Positions 45,401 to 51,876 of a stretch of DNA of 64,000 nucleotides are shown piece after piece. The notes beneath the pieces are model-generated. The model ran no database searches and had not been told where the DNA came from. It saw only the letters and a program-made list of their open reading frames with translations. The stretch's first letter is position 1; every line of letters begins with the position of its first letter. This stretch comes from Atrina japonica (Eukaryota; Mollusca; Bivalvia; Pterioida; Pinnidae): the NCBI GenBank assembly GCA_030159075.1, contig BROG01000239.1, positions 647,001-711,000 of the forward strand, given 5' to 3'. The translations under genes and the position numbers were made by a program.

Positions 45401-46931
45401 TTCTTTAATGGGATATTTTGAAATAAAACATTGTTTTATTTGCTTGTATATATATTTTTACAAACATTTTACGTATACATTCAATGTTTTAGCCATTTGA
45501 AAATAGCGGAAAATTATCGAGTTTGCCGTTATTCCCAATCACCTATGAGTCGTTTGACTGCCCTATCTCGGGTGATTACCTGGGGCTATTTAAACTGATT
45601 AACCGTGAAATATACAGAGTCTTGACACGGGTAATTGGGGCAATTAACAAATTAAGGAATAAACAATAGGGAAGGGGGTTTCACAAACAATTTTGCCAAT
45701 CTCAATGAATTGATTTTTGGGGGGGGGGGGTTTATTGGCGATTGACAGCATGAAAAGGGCATGGCACTGGAAAAAAAGGGCATAGCATTTCCAAAAAAGG
45801 GCATGGTGCTGCTTTAGATTCAACACTTCTCTAAATACCTTTCACGACAGCAGAGACATCAGTTTATTTCCAGAACAATAAATGTGCATTAAATTAATGC
45901 ATCAAACTAATCATATTATTTCTGAAACTCACTTTAAACGCTGCAACAGCATGACCGAAAATGTTTTCAAAGTGTCCATAAACATCAGTTAAAGAAATGA
46001 ATAAAGATTATATGTAACTAAATAATTTTACTCGTCATTGTACATTCAGGTCATTACGACCATATTAGTGCAAGGTTAGAGTGATTTCCCCCTAGTGCGT
46101 GCTAATGCTTTCATATTGAGATTTTGACAAACACTGGGTGAACACAAATAAAACACCTTTTCATGATTATCTATGGGTAAGGCAACAATTCAATGACCGT
46201 CAATGTATTTTTTTATTTTTTGAAGACAGAACACAGAATGAAATGATGTTTTAGAAACAAAAACTTGTTATTCAGACGTCTTAAACTGCTCCATCGACAG
46301 CATCGTATGTTGGGAAAATGCGTGTGTTCTTGTAGGGTCATGAAATTGAAAATCACGGTAACTGGTTCTTCACGGAAACTGGTCGCGAACCAGTACCCAA
46401 ATACGAGATTTGACTTGCTTTTTAACTCAAACTCAAATATAGATCAGGGTACGAAACGTCCAGAACAAATCGTACCTAAATATATACAGGGTACGATTTA
46501 ACCAGACGTTTCGTACCCAAAATCCACAGGGTACGATTTGTCTTGGGTACGAAACATCCAGCAATCGTACTTTCAGTTTTCTCCATCACCATTAGACATT
46601 ATTCAAAAGAAGATTTACTACTCAGATTGTAAGCCTTGACATACATAGAGGCTTCCAGGGATCATATGATGTCTCAATGTGTCATTTCATACTTTGTATG
46701 GGTCACATTTATTTATTCTTCTAATTATGCCAAGTTACAAGTAAAATGAATAAAGCTGAATTGTGCTTCCATACATCTTTCTGACTGGCAGTAAAAAATA
46801 ATCTCACCTGTACATAACGCCCGGAAATTTTCTGCTGTTTTAGGAACTACATCTGACCGAAGTTCCATAACGATTCGTCCAGCTGACGATCCACCAATTG
46901 TGATATCAAAATAAACTCTTGGTAAAGACAT
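19114..46931 (-). CDS. PPIA: Cyclophilin A, peptidyl-prolyl cis-trans isomerase (three coding exons)
   Basis: Joined exons 46931..46808, 28395..28234 and 19322..19114 give 164 residues, against 165 in human cyclophilin A. The protein begins [14 protein letters not shown] and ends IIADCGQL. It is a single cyclophilin-type domain with no signal or transit peptide, so it is a cytosolic/nuclear proline isomerase that assists folding and is the family bound by cyclosporin. With human numbering the active-site residues are all present: R55, F60, M61, Q63, A101, F113, W121, L122 and H126. The ATG at 46931 is the only start that fits the family. Introns are phase 1 at both junctions with GT/AG ends. 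The gene looks intact. The introns (18.4 and 8.9 kb) are filled with mobile DNA and are very large for so small a coding sequence. Confidence 0.97.
19323..20088. other. Cyclophilin intron 2, unannotated part
   Basis: Intronic sequence between exon 3 and a Naiad fragment. I see no repeat or coding element that I can name. Confidence 0.5.
20089..20293 (+). mobile_element. Naiad-type PLE, catalytic RT fragment
   Basis: A roughly 200-bp piece carrying the [20 protein letters not shown] catalytic segment, with an extra TA in the preceding Tyr-Ile codons. A short internal deletion joins the SYL region to the LYDKR region. It is cut off at 20293, where the 3.1-kb inverted-arm element begins. Confidence 0.85.
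21450..21722 (+). repeat. tRNA-Lys-like SINE, family 2
   Basis: The head has an A box CTGGCTCAGTTGGTAACAC, an anticodon-arm-like GGACTCTTGATC resembling tRNA-Lys, and a B box GAGTTCGAGCC. The body includes GTGTCAGCACGTTAAAGAAC and the tail GGGACGTTAAACAACG. An 11-bp direct repeat CAATAATAATC flanks it (21439..21449, 21723..21733), so it is a well-delimited retroposed insertion. Confidence 0.93.
22469..22537 (-). repeat. tRNA-like sequence, SINE head or tRNA relic
   Basis: On the minus strand ATGGCACAGTTGGTTAAAGT (A box) and GGGTTCGATTC (B box) are spaced about as in a tRNA. The two ends (GCCACCA and TTGGTCC) do not pair as an acceptor stem, so this is not a functional tRNA gene. Confidence 0.65.
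23442..24143. other. Cyclophilin intron 2, unannotated part
   Basis: AT-rich intronic sequence with nothing I can identify. Confidence 0.45.
24144..24166. repeat. (TA)n microsatellite
   Basis: A short AT dinucleotide run. Confidence 0.9.
24235..24530 (-). mobile_element. LINE C-terminal fragment
   Basis: The minus strand encodes [20 protein letters not shown] then LLEC, the Cys-Cys-His-Cys motif at the C-terminus of non-LTR retrotransposon polymerases of the jockey/CR1/L2 group. A matching segment occurs at about 54255..54335 at the end of the LINE at 50745..54480. Only the tail of the ORF remains. Confidence 0.75.
24505..24745 (+). repeat. ACCAGT-rich repeat, copy 1
   Basis: About 240 bp with many ACCAGT/ACTGGT words (ACCAGTAAATTTTACAGAAG, AATGACCAGTAATTTTCC, GACCAGTAAAAAATTTTC). 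The reverse complement of this segment occurs at 44035..44295. Confidence 0.85.
24746..25236. other. Cyclophilin intron 2, unannotated part
   Basis: AT-rich; nothing identified. Confidence 0.4.
25237..27767. mobile_element. hAT-like TIR element carrying a Naiad
   Basis: The left end AGGCCAATGATTTTC and the right end, inverted, AGGGCCAGTGATTTTC form imperfect terminal repeats. Subterminal TTCCGTTTCAGATT occurs at both ends. The flanks AATAAGTA and AAATAAGC are similar but out of register, so the target duplication is not certain. There is no transposase frame inside. A 1.5-kb Naiad occupies 25408..26930. Confidence 0.5.
25408..26930 (+). mobile_element. Naiad-type PLE, RT and 3' tail (5' truncated)
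   Basis: Encodes most of the [22 protein letters not shown] is in the fingers, followed by [39 protein letters not shown], the [11 protein letters not shown] catalytic motif (about 26228..26260) and the [15 protein letters not shown]-terminal region. Point mutations make stops: TGG to TGA in the QMWIL motif and GGA to TGA in the PMGTNCAP motif, judged by the other copies. The 3' tail ends at about 26930. The endonuclease is absent. Confidence 0.9.
27768..28233. other. Cyclophilin intron 2 next to exon 2
   Basis: No element identified. A CAAGCTTC-type enhancer or similar control element cannot be called from sequence alone. Confidence 0.4.
28234..28395 (-). CDS. PPIA: Cyclophilin A coding exon 2
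   Basis: Acceptor TTTTTACAG|GTGAAA, donor CCAG|GTAATG. Encodes residues 42-95 plus the first base of Gly96, with the [15 protein letters not shown] catalytic strand (R55, F60, M61, Q63). The exon is 162 nt, a multiple of three, and both introns are phase 1, so skipping it would keep the frame but remove the catalytic core. Confidence 0.97.
28640..28970. repeat. ~151-bp tandem repeat, about two units
   Basis: GGCAATAAACCTTCTCATAAA recurs with a spacing of about 151 bp (28714 and 28865), followed in each unit by AAGGGGCCATAACT. The motif is related to the AAGGGGAAATAACTCC phrase of the array at 48770. Confidence 0.8.
30147..32241 (-). pseudogene. hAT transposase (ZNF862-like) pseudogene
   Basis: The minus strand starts [18 protein letters not shown] at 32241, followed by an acidic and Lys-rich linker. 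A TTF-type zinc-finger-like region follows ([14 protein letters not shown], then an [13 protein letters not shown] block), then [13 protein letters not shown]. At 31000..31240 is [15 protein letters not shown] with [20 protein letters not shown], and at the end [20 protein letters not shown], the hAT C-terminal dimerisation domain. This order matches ZNF862/hAT-type transposases. Several frameshifts and stops separate the pieces, so the gene is dead. It sits inside cyclophilin intron 1 in the same orientation as the host gene. Confidence 0.85.
32285..32465. repeat. CpG-rich ATCGC tandem repeat, left side
   Basis: Begins with ATTCCGCAAAAGTC, whose exact inverse ends at 39874. About four units of roughly 25 bp read CATCGCAAATCGCGGCTGTT. 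CpG is far more frequent here than in the surrounding DNA. Confidence 0.8.
33120..33530 (-). mobile_element. Retroposed insert with 17-bp target duplications
   Basis: TTTACATCAATAGAATT occurs at 33120..33136 and 33514..33530 and flanks about 377 bp. The insert starts with a T12 run on the plus strand, so on the minus strand it ends in a poly(A)-like tail. At its other end is a (GA)n run and a 17-nt inverted copy of local sequence found at about 33007..33023. This is typical of LINE-driven retroposition. The source transcript is not recognised. Confidence 0.75.
33436..33493. repeat. (GA)n microsatellite
   Basis: An uninterrupted GA run of about 58 bp inside the retroposed insert. Confidence 0.97.
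33925..33966 (-). repeat. SINE family 1 fragment
   Basis: A short match to the body of the family (ACCCGGGAGAGACCACAGGC, CTCCCGCAAGTAAAC). It is too short to place ends. Confidence 0.55.
35695..35822. repeat. Poly-G dispersed repeat, copy A
   Basis: Starts near GACGTCGGAAGCAAAATGAA, contains CAACACCTATGTCTTCTTTG, an A-run, a G10 run and GCTAAGCCCCC. It is the same layout as copies B and C. Confidence 0.75.
36007..36150. repeat. Poly-G dispersed repeat, copy B
   Basis: Begins GCATAGGCGTCGCAAGCAAA, with a G run followed by GGGGCTAACC, then a second run of about 14 G and CTTAGCGCCCC at the end. GGGGCTA and TTAGCGCCCC are near-complementary ends. The equivalent position in the first unit of the local triplication (about 34712) lacks this segment. 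Confidence 0.8.
36875..37065 (-). repeat. SINE family 2, diverged copy
   Basis: Matches the reverse complement of the family at GACGTTAAACTAAAATGTTG, ATGCTCGACACTTGAGGGTT and GTGCCGACACCTATTGTGAC. The head is degraded. Confidence 0.7.
37605..37728 (-). repeat. SINE family 2, tail half
   Basis: The reverse complement of the family tail is clear: TTGTTTAACGTCCCACTATA, then CTCGGCACTTACCATTGAGC and ATGCCGACACCTACTGTGAC. The tRNA head is absent. Confidence 0.85.
38170..39660. other. Unannotated sequence inside the hAT-like element
   Basis: AT-rich DNA, with a short TA run near 38818. No coding sequence or named repeat found. Confidence 0.4.
39668..39874. repeat. CpG-rich ATCGC tandem repeat, right side
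   Basis: About four units of CCATCGCAAACTGCGGCGAT type with T-rich spacers, then CpG-rich sequence ending GACTTTTGCGGAAT, the exact inverse of the start at 32285. Each unit is itself an imperfect hairpin (ATCGC...GCGAT). Confidence 0.75.
40354..40381. repeat. (CA)n microsatellite
   Basis: A CA dinucleotide run of about 28 bp. Confidence 0.93.
40408..41770. repeat. Dispersed repeat B, ~1.36 kb copy
   Basis: Starts at AACAAGAGGCCCAAGAGGGA and ends at CGGACCAGGTGAGCTAAAG. The middle (about 41215..41530) is repeated at 50340..50665, with shared phrases CATGACCTTGAAATTTTGTC, TTGAGTTATTAAA and CACCTAGTGG/CCCCTAGTGG. No protein is encoded; class unknown. Confidence 0.75.
41830..42880 (-). pseudogene. 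Ty3/Gypsy-like gag-pol relic (zinc knuckle, protease)
   Basis: On the minus strand three parts are seen in order. First is the end of a gag-like protein (42879 to about 42550). Next is a CCHC zinc knuckle ([14 protein letters not shown], about 42481..42525), out of frame with the preceding ORF. Last is a retropepsin-like domain with [20 protein letters not shown] (Asp-Thr-Ala active-site loop), VAPIEDD and the downstream LLGLDFL-type region. A spacer-like [20 protein letters not shown] follows at about 41900..41960. The reverse transcriptase, integrase and LTRs are absent. Frameshifts break it. It is an old copy in cyclophilin intron 1. Confidence 0.75.
42890..43430 (+). pseudogene. DDE (pogo/jerky-like) transposase C-terminus relic
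   Basis: The plus strand encodes a Lys/Glu-rich tail in several frames, then [15 protein letters not shown], a stretch to WAKCGK, a TAG where Trp is expected, then VHLKFCC. The Cys-x2-Cys ... Cys ... His-x3-Cys layout is that of the PHD-like finger at the C-terminus of pogo-type transposases. The catalytic domain is not present, so the assignment is tentative. Confidence 0.45.
43440..44034. other. Cyclophilin intron 1, unannotated part
   Basis: No feature identified. Confidence 0.4.
44035..44295 (-). repeat. ACCAGT-rich repeat, copy 2 (inverted to copy 1)
   Basis: The reverse complement of the segment at 24505..24745, including ACTGGTCATTTAAACCAGTT and ACTGGACTTTTGTAAAATTT. Similarity continues into the flank GAATTTCAAAAACTCTGATAT, which matches the LINE tail beside copy 1. 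Confidence 0.85.
44300..45010. other. Cyclophilin intron 1, unannotated part
   Basis: AT-rich; nothing identified. Confidence 0.4.
45023..45260 (-). repeat. tRNA-derived SINE, family 1, full-length
   Basis: On the minus strand there is a tRNA-like head with A box GTGGCTGAGTGGTTAGAGC and B box GGTTTGAATCC, the body GCCAGTTTACTTGCGGAAGG and CCCGGGTAACCGGGG, and a tail ending AAAATCAAATCAAATC. A 9-bp target duplication GTCCTTAGT lies at 45014..45022 and 45261..45269. It is the best reference copy of the family in the window. Confidence 0.95.
45275..46440. other. Cyclophilin intron 1, unannotated part
   Basis: Mostly unrecognised. A G11 run sits near 45720 and three short GGGCATGG(C/T)-type repeats lie at 45766..45812. 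Confidence 0.4.
46445..46570. repeat. Palindrome cluster built on GGGTACGA(AACGT/TTT)
   Basis: GGGTACGAAACGTCC followed by AAATCGTACC is met by its inverse GGTACGATTT...GACGTTTCGTACCC. A third half-unit then reads GGGTACGATTTGTCTTGGGT with ACGAAACATCC. About 125 bp could fold into alternative stem-loops. It lies about 240 bp inside intron 1, downstream of exon 1. Confidence 0.8.
46808..46931 (-). CDS. PPIA: Cyclophilin A coding exon 1
   Basis: Encodes residues 1-41 plus the first base of Gly42, the N-terminal beta strands and first helix (MSLPRV... to ENFRALCT). The donor reads ACAG|GTGAGA. No in-frame upstream ATG precedes this start; the nearest candidate is a TTG at 46949. Confidence 0.97.
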
Positions 46932-46986
46932 TTTCTCTTCCTGATTCAAGTTCCTCTCAAGATGCCGGCACGCGTGTTCAAGTCAA

Positions 46987-46994
46987 TAAATATA
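46987..46994 (-). promoter_or_regulatory. Candidate TATA box of the cyclophilin gene
   Basis: On the minus strand TATATTTA lies 56 bp upstream of the ATG. This spacing would give a 5' leader of about 25-30 nt if initiation is 25-30 bp downstream. The AT-rich background makes chance matches common, so this is only a candidate. Confidence 0.35.
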
Positions 46995-47449
46995 GTGCGA
47001 GTGCATCTGCCTTGAAATACTCGTAACTGGATTTGTATTTCCATTTTAAGCAATTTGCAGACTTACTTAGATCGATTATTTAATATTTTTTGCCATAAGG
47101 TATAAATGGGGGTCCATTCTTGATTCAGATTTCTACAGAGAGTCATGAGTGGAAGGATAAACATGGTTAAACGGCAATTATTGCGAATTAAGCCGCACCG
47201 GTGTAGCGTGTAGTCTGCAAGTTGACCTGAAGAAGACCTTTGAACCAAGATGTACTTTCGTTTTGATTGGTCTTTCGCGTAGCACATTGTTGTTTAAATA
47301 TTGTACTAGGTTGTTTTGTGTAACTCGGGAAACTGGTAGTACCGAATAGCCATGTTTGTAGACTCGGTAAATACTCGCATAAATTATGATAAGGTAACTT
47401 TATTAGCAATAACACATTAACAATAAATGGTTTTGGCAACAAAATGACT
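46995..47449. other. Upstream flank of the cyclophilin gene
   Basis: The 5' flank of the gene. Apart from the TATA candidate, no named motif or element can be supported. Confidence 0.4.
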
Positions 47450-47560
47450 CAATGGCGTAGGACAAGGAGGCACGCCTCCCACTTTTGAAACGGGGGGGGG
47501 GGGGGGGGGGGTATGTTTGCGCCCCACCCACTTTTTGACGTAATTTCTTTTATCACACAG
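47450..47560. repeat. G22 tract in a dispersed repeat
   Basis: GGCGTAGGACAAGGAGGCAC then CCTCCCACTT and a run of about 22 G (47491..47512), then GCGCCCCACCCACTTTTTGA. The CGTAGGA...CCCACTT theme links it to the fragment at 9095. Confidence 0.75.
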
Positions 47561-47711
47561 CCATAATTATTTCTTTTTTTAAAAAAATACTTGATTTTTA
47601 CAAAGCAGTAGATATAACTCTTGAATAATTGCTTTTCCGGAATACCAAAATACTACGCTTGGCCAAAACAATTACATTACAATCATAATTCTATACTCTT
47701 ACATATATATA

Positions 47712-47872
47712 TATATCATCAGCGTCGGAAGCAAATTGAAAGTGTGGGTGGGTGGGGCTAAACCAACTTAAAACACATACACACGCCAGATACGTCTGGG
47801 TGCTAAGCCCCAATTTTTAACACTTATGTCTATCTTTGCAAAAAAGGGGGGGGGGGGGGCTAAGATTTGTCA
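47712..47872. repeat. Poly-G dispersed repeat, copy C
   Basis: ATCAGCGTCGGAAGCAAATT, then AACACTTATGTCTATCTTTG, an A-run, a G14 run and GCTAAGA. It has the same order as copies A and B. Confidence 0.8.
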
Positions 47873-47999
47873 GATTTACAATGCAGTATGAGTGACACAG
47901 GTCACTTTGAAACTCCACTAAGTGATATTACCGGTCAAGCGTACATGTGACCATCATGTAAGTGAAAGCACGAATGATTCTGCATTCGCTGACATTTCA

Positions 48000-48428
48000 G
48001 TAGTTAAACTTCTAACTGAGTCACAAATCAAACATGGAGAATCAAACAAAAAACTAGACAATATCAAACAAAAACGCAATAAACTGGACAACTTTCATTA
48101 ACTGTCTTGGAGCAACGAGTTACTTCCATGGAAAAGAAAAACAAAGAACTATTGAAATGAAAAAATCATTGAAACGATGTCGCGCGGCATAGAAAATCTA
48201 CGTCGTGATTGCGATGCACTACAGGACAAGGTTATTGATTTACAATGCAGATCAAGGAAGATGAACCTAGTGTTCACCGGTCTAGGTAGGGGGTACCTAA
48301 AAGAAGATACCGAGTCGAAACTCAGATCTTTTTTGTCACTTGAACTTGGTATAGACACACATGGAGTTTGCGAGTGTGCTTCGGTTCGGACGCCACAGGA
48401 GAGACCGACCTTGACCAATTGTTGCTAG
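48000..48428 (+). pseudogene. LINE ORF1-like coiled-coil protein relic
   Basis: The plus strand encodes a heptad-rich stretch (KKLDNIKQKRNKLDNF) with stops, then ENLRRDCDALQDKVIDLQCR and SRKMNLVFTGLGR, then a TESKLRSFLSLELGI segment. A coiled coil running into the (L)DLQ-R-S-R-NL-F-G motif is the layout of ORF1 RNA-binding proteins of L1/CR1-type LINEs. It is truncated and frame-broken. It may belong to the same LINE family as the RT at 50745, but this cannot be shown. Confidence 0.6.
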
Positions 48429-48429
48429 G

Positions 48430-48769
48430 TTTATACCGGGTATACCAACAGGACTTGACTTATGTGCTTGAGAGTGCGTACCTTCTACAGGGCCCCCGTA
48501 TTTTAAGATTTGTCAATTTTACTCCTTCCCTTTGTCCCATGGGGTCACACCCAATTTGTTTGCATACTTATAGTGGCCTGCAATATTTATGATACCTGCC
48601 ATGTTTCGTTGAAATCCACTCATTGGTTTGAAAAGAAGACCTGAAGTCAATTTACAAGATGTTATCGTTTGGCTGCCTTATGGGTCCCCAAGGCAACACA
48701 AACACTTTTCATCACACAAATTTATATCTTATTCAATTGGGGATGCTTTCTATCAACTTTTTGTCAATT
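48430..48769. other. Unannotated sequence between ORF1 relic and tandem array
   Basis: Contains phrases common to dispersed bivalve-type repeats (CCATGTTTCGTTGAAATCCA), but no clear boundaries. Confidence 0.4.
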
Positions 48770-50110
48770 TTTTTGTAGATCTTTGAATGCTGAACAATTC
48801 TGCTTCTTTCACTTTCTGATAATGTCAAAAAACAGCCCAGAACATGAAAAATGCACTTAAAAGGTGAAAAAACTCCTATAAGGAGAAACCTGGCAATTTC
48901 AAATCTGTAGACTTTTTTTTAGATCTGTACGTGCTGAACAATTTTGCTTCCATCACTTTCTTTCTATCTATCATACATTTCAAGATAATGTAAAACAACA
49001 GCCCAAAACATGAAACATCTACTTAAAAGGGAAAATAACTCCCATAAAGAGCAACCTGACAATTTCAGCCCTTTGACTTCTTTTTAGATCTTTGTGTGCT
49101 GAACATTTTTGCTTCTTTCACTTTCTCTCTATCTGTCATACATTTCAAGACAATGTAAAAACAACAGCCCAAAACATGAAAAATCTACTTAAAAGGGGAA
49201 ATAACTCCCATAAGGAGCAACGTGATAATTTCCGCCCTTTAATTTTTTTTGTAGATCTTTGTGTGCTGAACATTTTTGTTTCTTTTGCTTTTAATCTATA
49301 TATTATATTTTTCAAGATAATGTAAAAAAAAATCCAATAACATGAAAAATCCACTTAAAAGGAGAATATAAAAAATTTCAGATACCAAAGTATAAATCAA
49401 TAGAATGTCCAGGACATAGATACAAATCCGGTAAAATGGACAAACACTGACCTCTGGAAACCAAGAGGTGGGATCAGGTGCCATGGAGGAGTAAGCATCC
49501 CCTGTCGACCGGTCACACCCGCCGTGAGTCCACAGTCAAGTCCAATGAAACACGTGAGGAGTGTATCCTCGTCACAATTGGTACAGACGTCTCAACAACC
49601 GCCAACGAAAAGGCAACTCAACATTTCACTTAGTGAAACAGAGTAGTCGCAAACAAGACTATTATACCGACCGTAAAATTTGCGGAACGTTGACATTAAA
49701 CGCGGTTTTCGATATCCCTGTGTCAATAATTTGTCAGTGAGTAGTTTACCTCTGTATATGAAATCTTCATATGTTGTACACGCCCTGGTATATCGGATCA
49801 TTTGTGAAATGTATACTCCATATGCGGGTGACTGAGGGATATTACTACTTAAATGTGGAAAATTTACGATGGGAAAGCCGAAATAGTCGCGTTTGTCGTC
49901 TAGCTTAGTTGCTAACTTCCCAACTTTGCGCATGTTGACTTTTATGTAGATCTTTGCGTGTTGAACATATTTGCTTCTTTCACATTCTCTCTATCTATCA
50001 TACTTTTCAACTTAATGTAAAAAAACGCCCAAAACATGAAAAATCCACGAAAAGGGAAAATACCTCACATAAGGGTCGGCGTGACAATTTCCACCAAAAT
50101 AAATATTAGT
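48770..50110. repeat. ~165-bp tandem array interrupted by a Naiad
   Basis: The TAGATCTTTG(T/A)(G/A)TGCTGAAC phrase starts at about 48776, 48918, 49085, 49251 and again at 49948. Each unit also has CAAGATAATGTAAA and ACTTAAAAGG(G/A)GAA. The Naiad at 49366..49925 accounts for the large gap. Confidence 0.9.
49366..49925 (-). mobile_element. Naiad-type PLE, RT C-terminus and 3' tail
   Basis: The minus strand gives the C-terminal RT part with few defects ([20 protein letters not shown] through [14 protein letters not shown] to TGA) and an intact 3' non-coding tail ending at 49366. The 5' end is truncated. It sits inside the tandem array, in line with the reported preference of Naiads for repeated DNA. 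Confidence 0.9.
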
Positions 50111-50199
50111 AGATTTTTGCAAGCCGCTCATTTTAAGGTAATTTTGGAGATACATGTGTTGAATCAAAAATATCTGCTGACTCATTCATTCTATATTTA

Positions 50200-50665
50200 G
50201 CCATGGAAACTATTACGGTTTGGTCCTAGCCCCTTTTCATCTGCAAACTTCATACGGGTTTACATGGTTATACTTCCTGTCAAGTTTGGTTCCAATTGGC
50301 CCAATGGTTCTGGAGAAGTAATCAAAAATGTCAAACATTTTACAAAAAATCTTATATTTTCCGTTTTCTTAGGTTCCTGTGACATTGACCTCTGACTCCA
50401 TGACCTTGAAATTTTGTCAAAATGATCTTTAGATAGTTCCTAACAACTTTTTCATATACCTTTGTATACAAAAGTCGATCAGTTTTGAGTTATTAAATAA
50501 TTTGTAATACAATTGTACCCTGCGTTACTGAAGCGCCCCTAGTGGCCCTTTTATGGATAGATTTTGTTTTCATTCACAAACGTTATAGATGTTGACTGTG
50601 CAATCATGCATATAAAATTTGAAAGTCATCTGATCATTGGTTAGGGGAAGAAGATTTTTAAGGTA
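50200..50665. repeat. Dispersed repeat B, partial copy
   Basis: Matches 41080..41530 of the longer copy (CATGACCTTGAAATTTTGTC, CAACTTTTTCATATACCTTT, GAGTTATTAAATAATTTGTA). Confidence 0.85.
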
Positions 50666-50744
50666 ATGTCATACACCATTCAATATCCCATGAGGAATTA
50701 GAAATCGTATAAAATACCCGAAAAGATATACAGCTTGTGGCTTG

Positions 50745-51876
50745 TGGCTTAAGCTTTTTAACAAAATATTTGATACTGGTTATTTCCCATCTGACTGGTT
50801 ATGTGGTGAAATCATACCGATTTATAAGAATAAAGGAGACGAAACTGACCCAAATCTTTATCGCCCAGTAACTCTTCTTAGTTGCATTGGAAATTATTTA
50901 CACCTATAATAAATGAAAGTCTAAATAAATACCCCGCTGAAGTAAATTTTATATTAGAAAAAAAAGCTGGATTTCGAAAAAACTAAGCTGCTGCTAACGA
51001 CATATTTACAATTTATACAATTACTGAAATATTCAAAATTATAAAAAAAAAAAGAATCTTTTCTGTGCATTTTACGGTCGACTTCGAGAAAGCATTCGAT
51101 TCTGTTTGGAGAATTGGCCTCTTGAATAAAGTACTTATTGATAATAATATTGATGGTAAATGCTTTAAAATTATAAACGAACATGTATAATGGCCTAAAG
51201 GCAAATATAAAAATAAATGGATCACTTTCAAATTTCTTCCCTTGCCAAATGAAAGTAAGACAGGGTGAAAATCAGTCCTCTTCATTTTTATTTTCGTCTA
51301 TTTTTTTATCTCGCTGTGAATAATCTTAATGGTTTACAAAATGTCTCTGAAATATTTGATCGAGTATTAGGTATATACATATATCAAAATATTTGCCTTG
51401 CTTTATGCAGATGAAACTATTTTATTTGCTGAAACCCCTCAAGATTTACAAAGTATTCTGAACTGCTTTCACAATTATTGTAATAGATGGAGGCTAAAAG
51501 TCAACGGCGAAAAGACCAAAATCATGATTTTTGGTAGAGGTAAATAGAAAAGAATTAAATTTCATGTAGAATGGTTTAAATATAGAAATATTACATAATT
51601 TTAAATACCTTGGTATATTCTTTTTAAAATCAGGGCCCTTTAAGAATACTATAGAGGAACAATATTATAAAGCTGTTAAAGCAATGTATGGAGTTATAAC
51701 AAAATGTAAACGACATAATCTTCCTTTAGACTGTCAACTACATATGTTTGACAGAATCATTTGACCTATTTTAATATACAAGTGTGAAATGTGGGGTTTT
51801 ACAAAAACAAATTAATTGAACTACTTCATAAATATTGTAAATACATGTATATACTACATATTAAAATAAAACTCTG
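50745..51876 (+). pseudogene. LINE reverse transcriptase, 5' part (jockey/CR1-like)
   Basis: RT blocks in order: FDTGYFPSDWLCGEIIPIYK with NKGDETDPNLYRPVTLLSC; KKAGFRKN; VDFEKAFDSVWRIGLLNK; YADETILFAETPQDLQSI (the YADD box has Glu for the second Asp); and WRLKVNGEKTKIMIFG. Stops and frameshifts are frequent. The ORF is interrupted at 51876 by a 2.0-kb TIR element and continues at 53901. The upstream endonuclease is absent. Confidence 0.88.
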
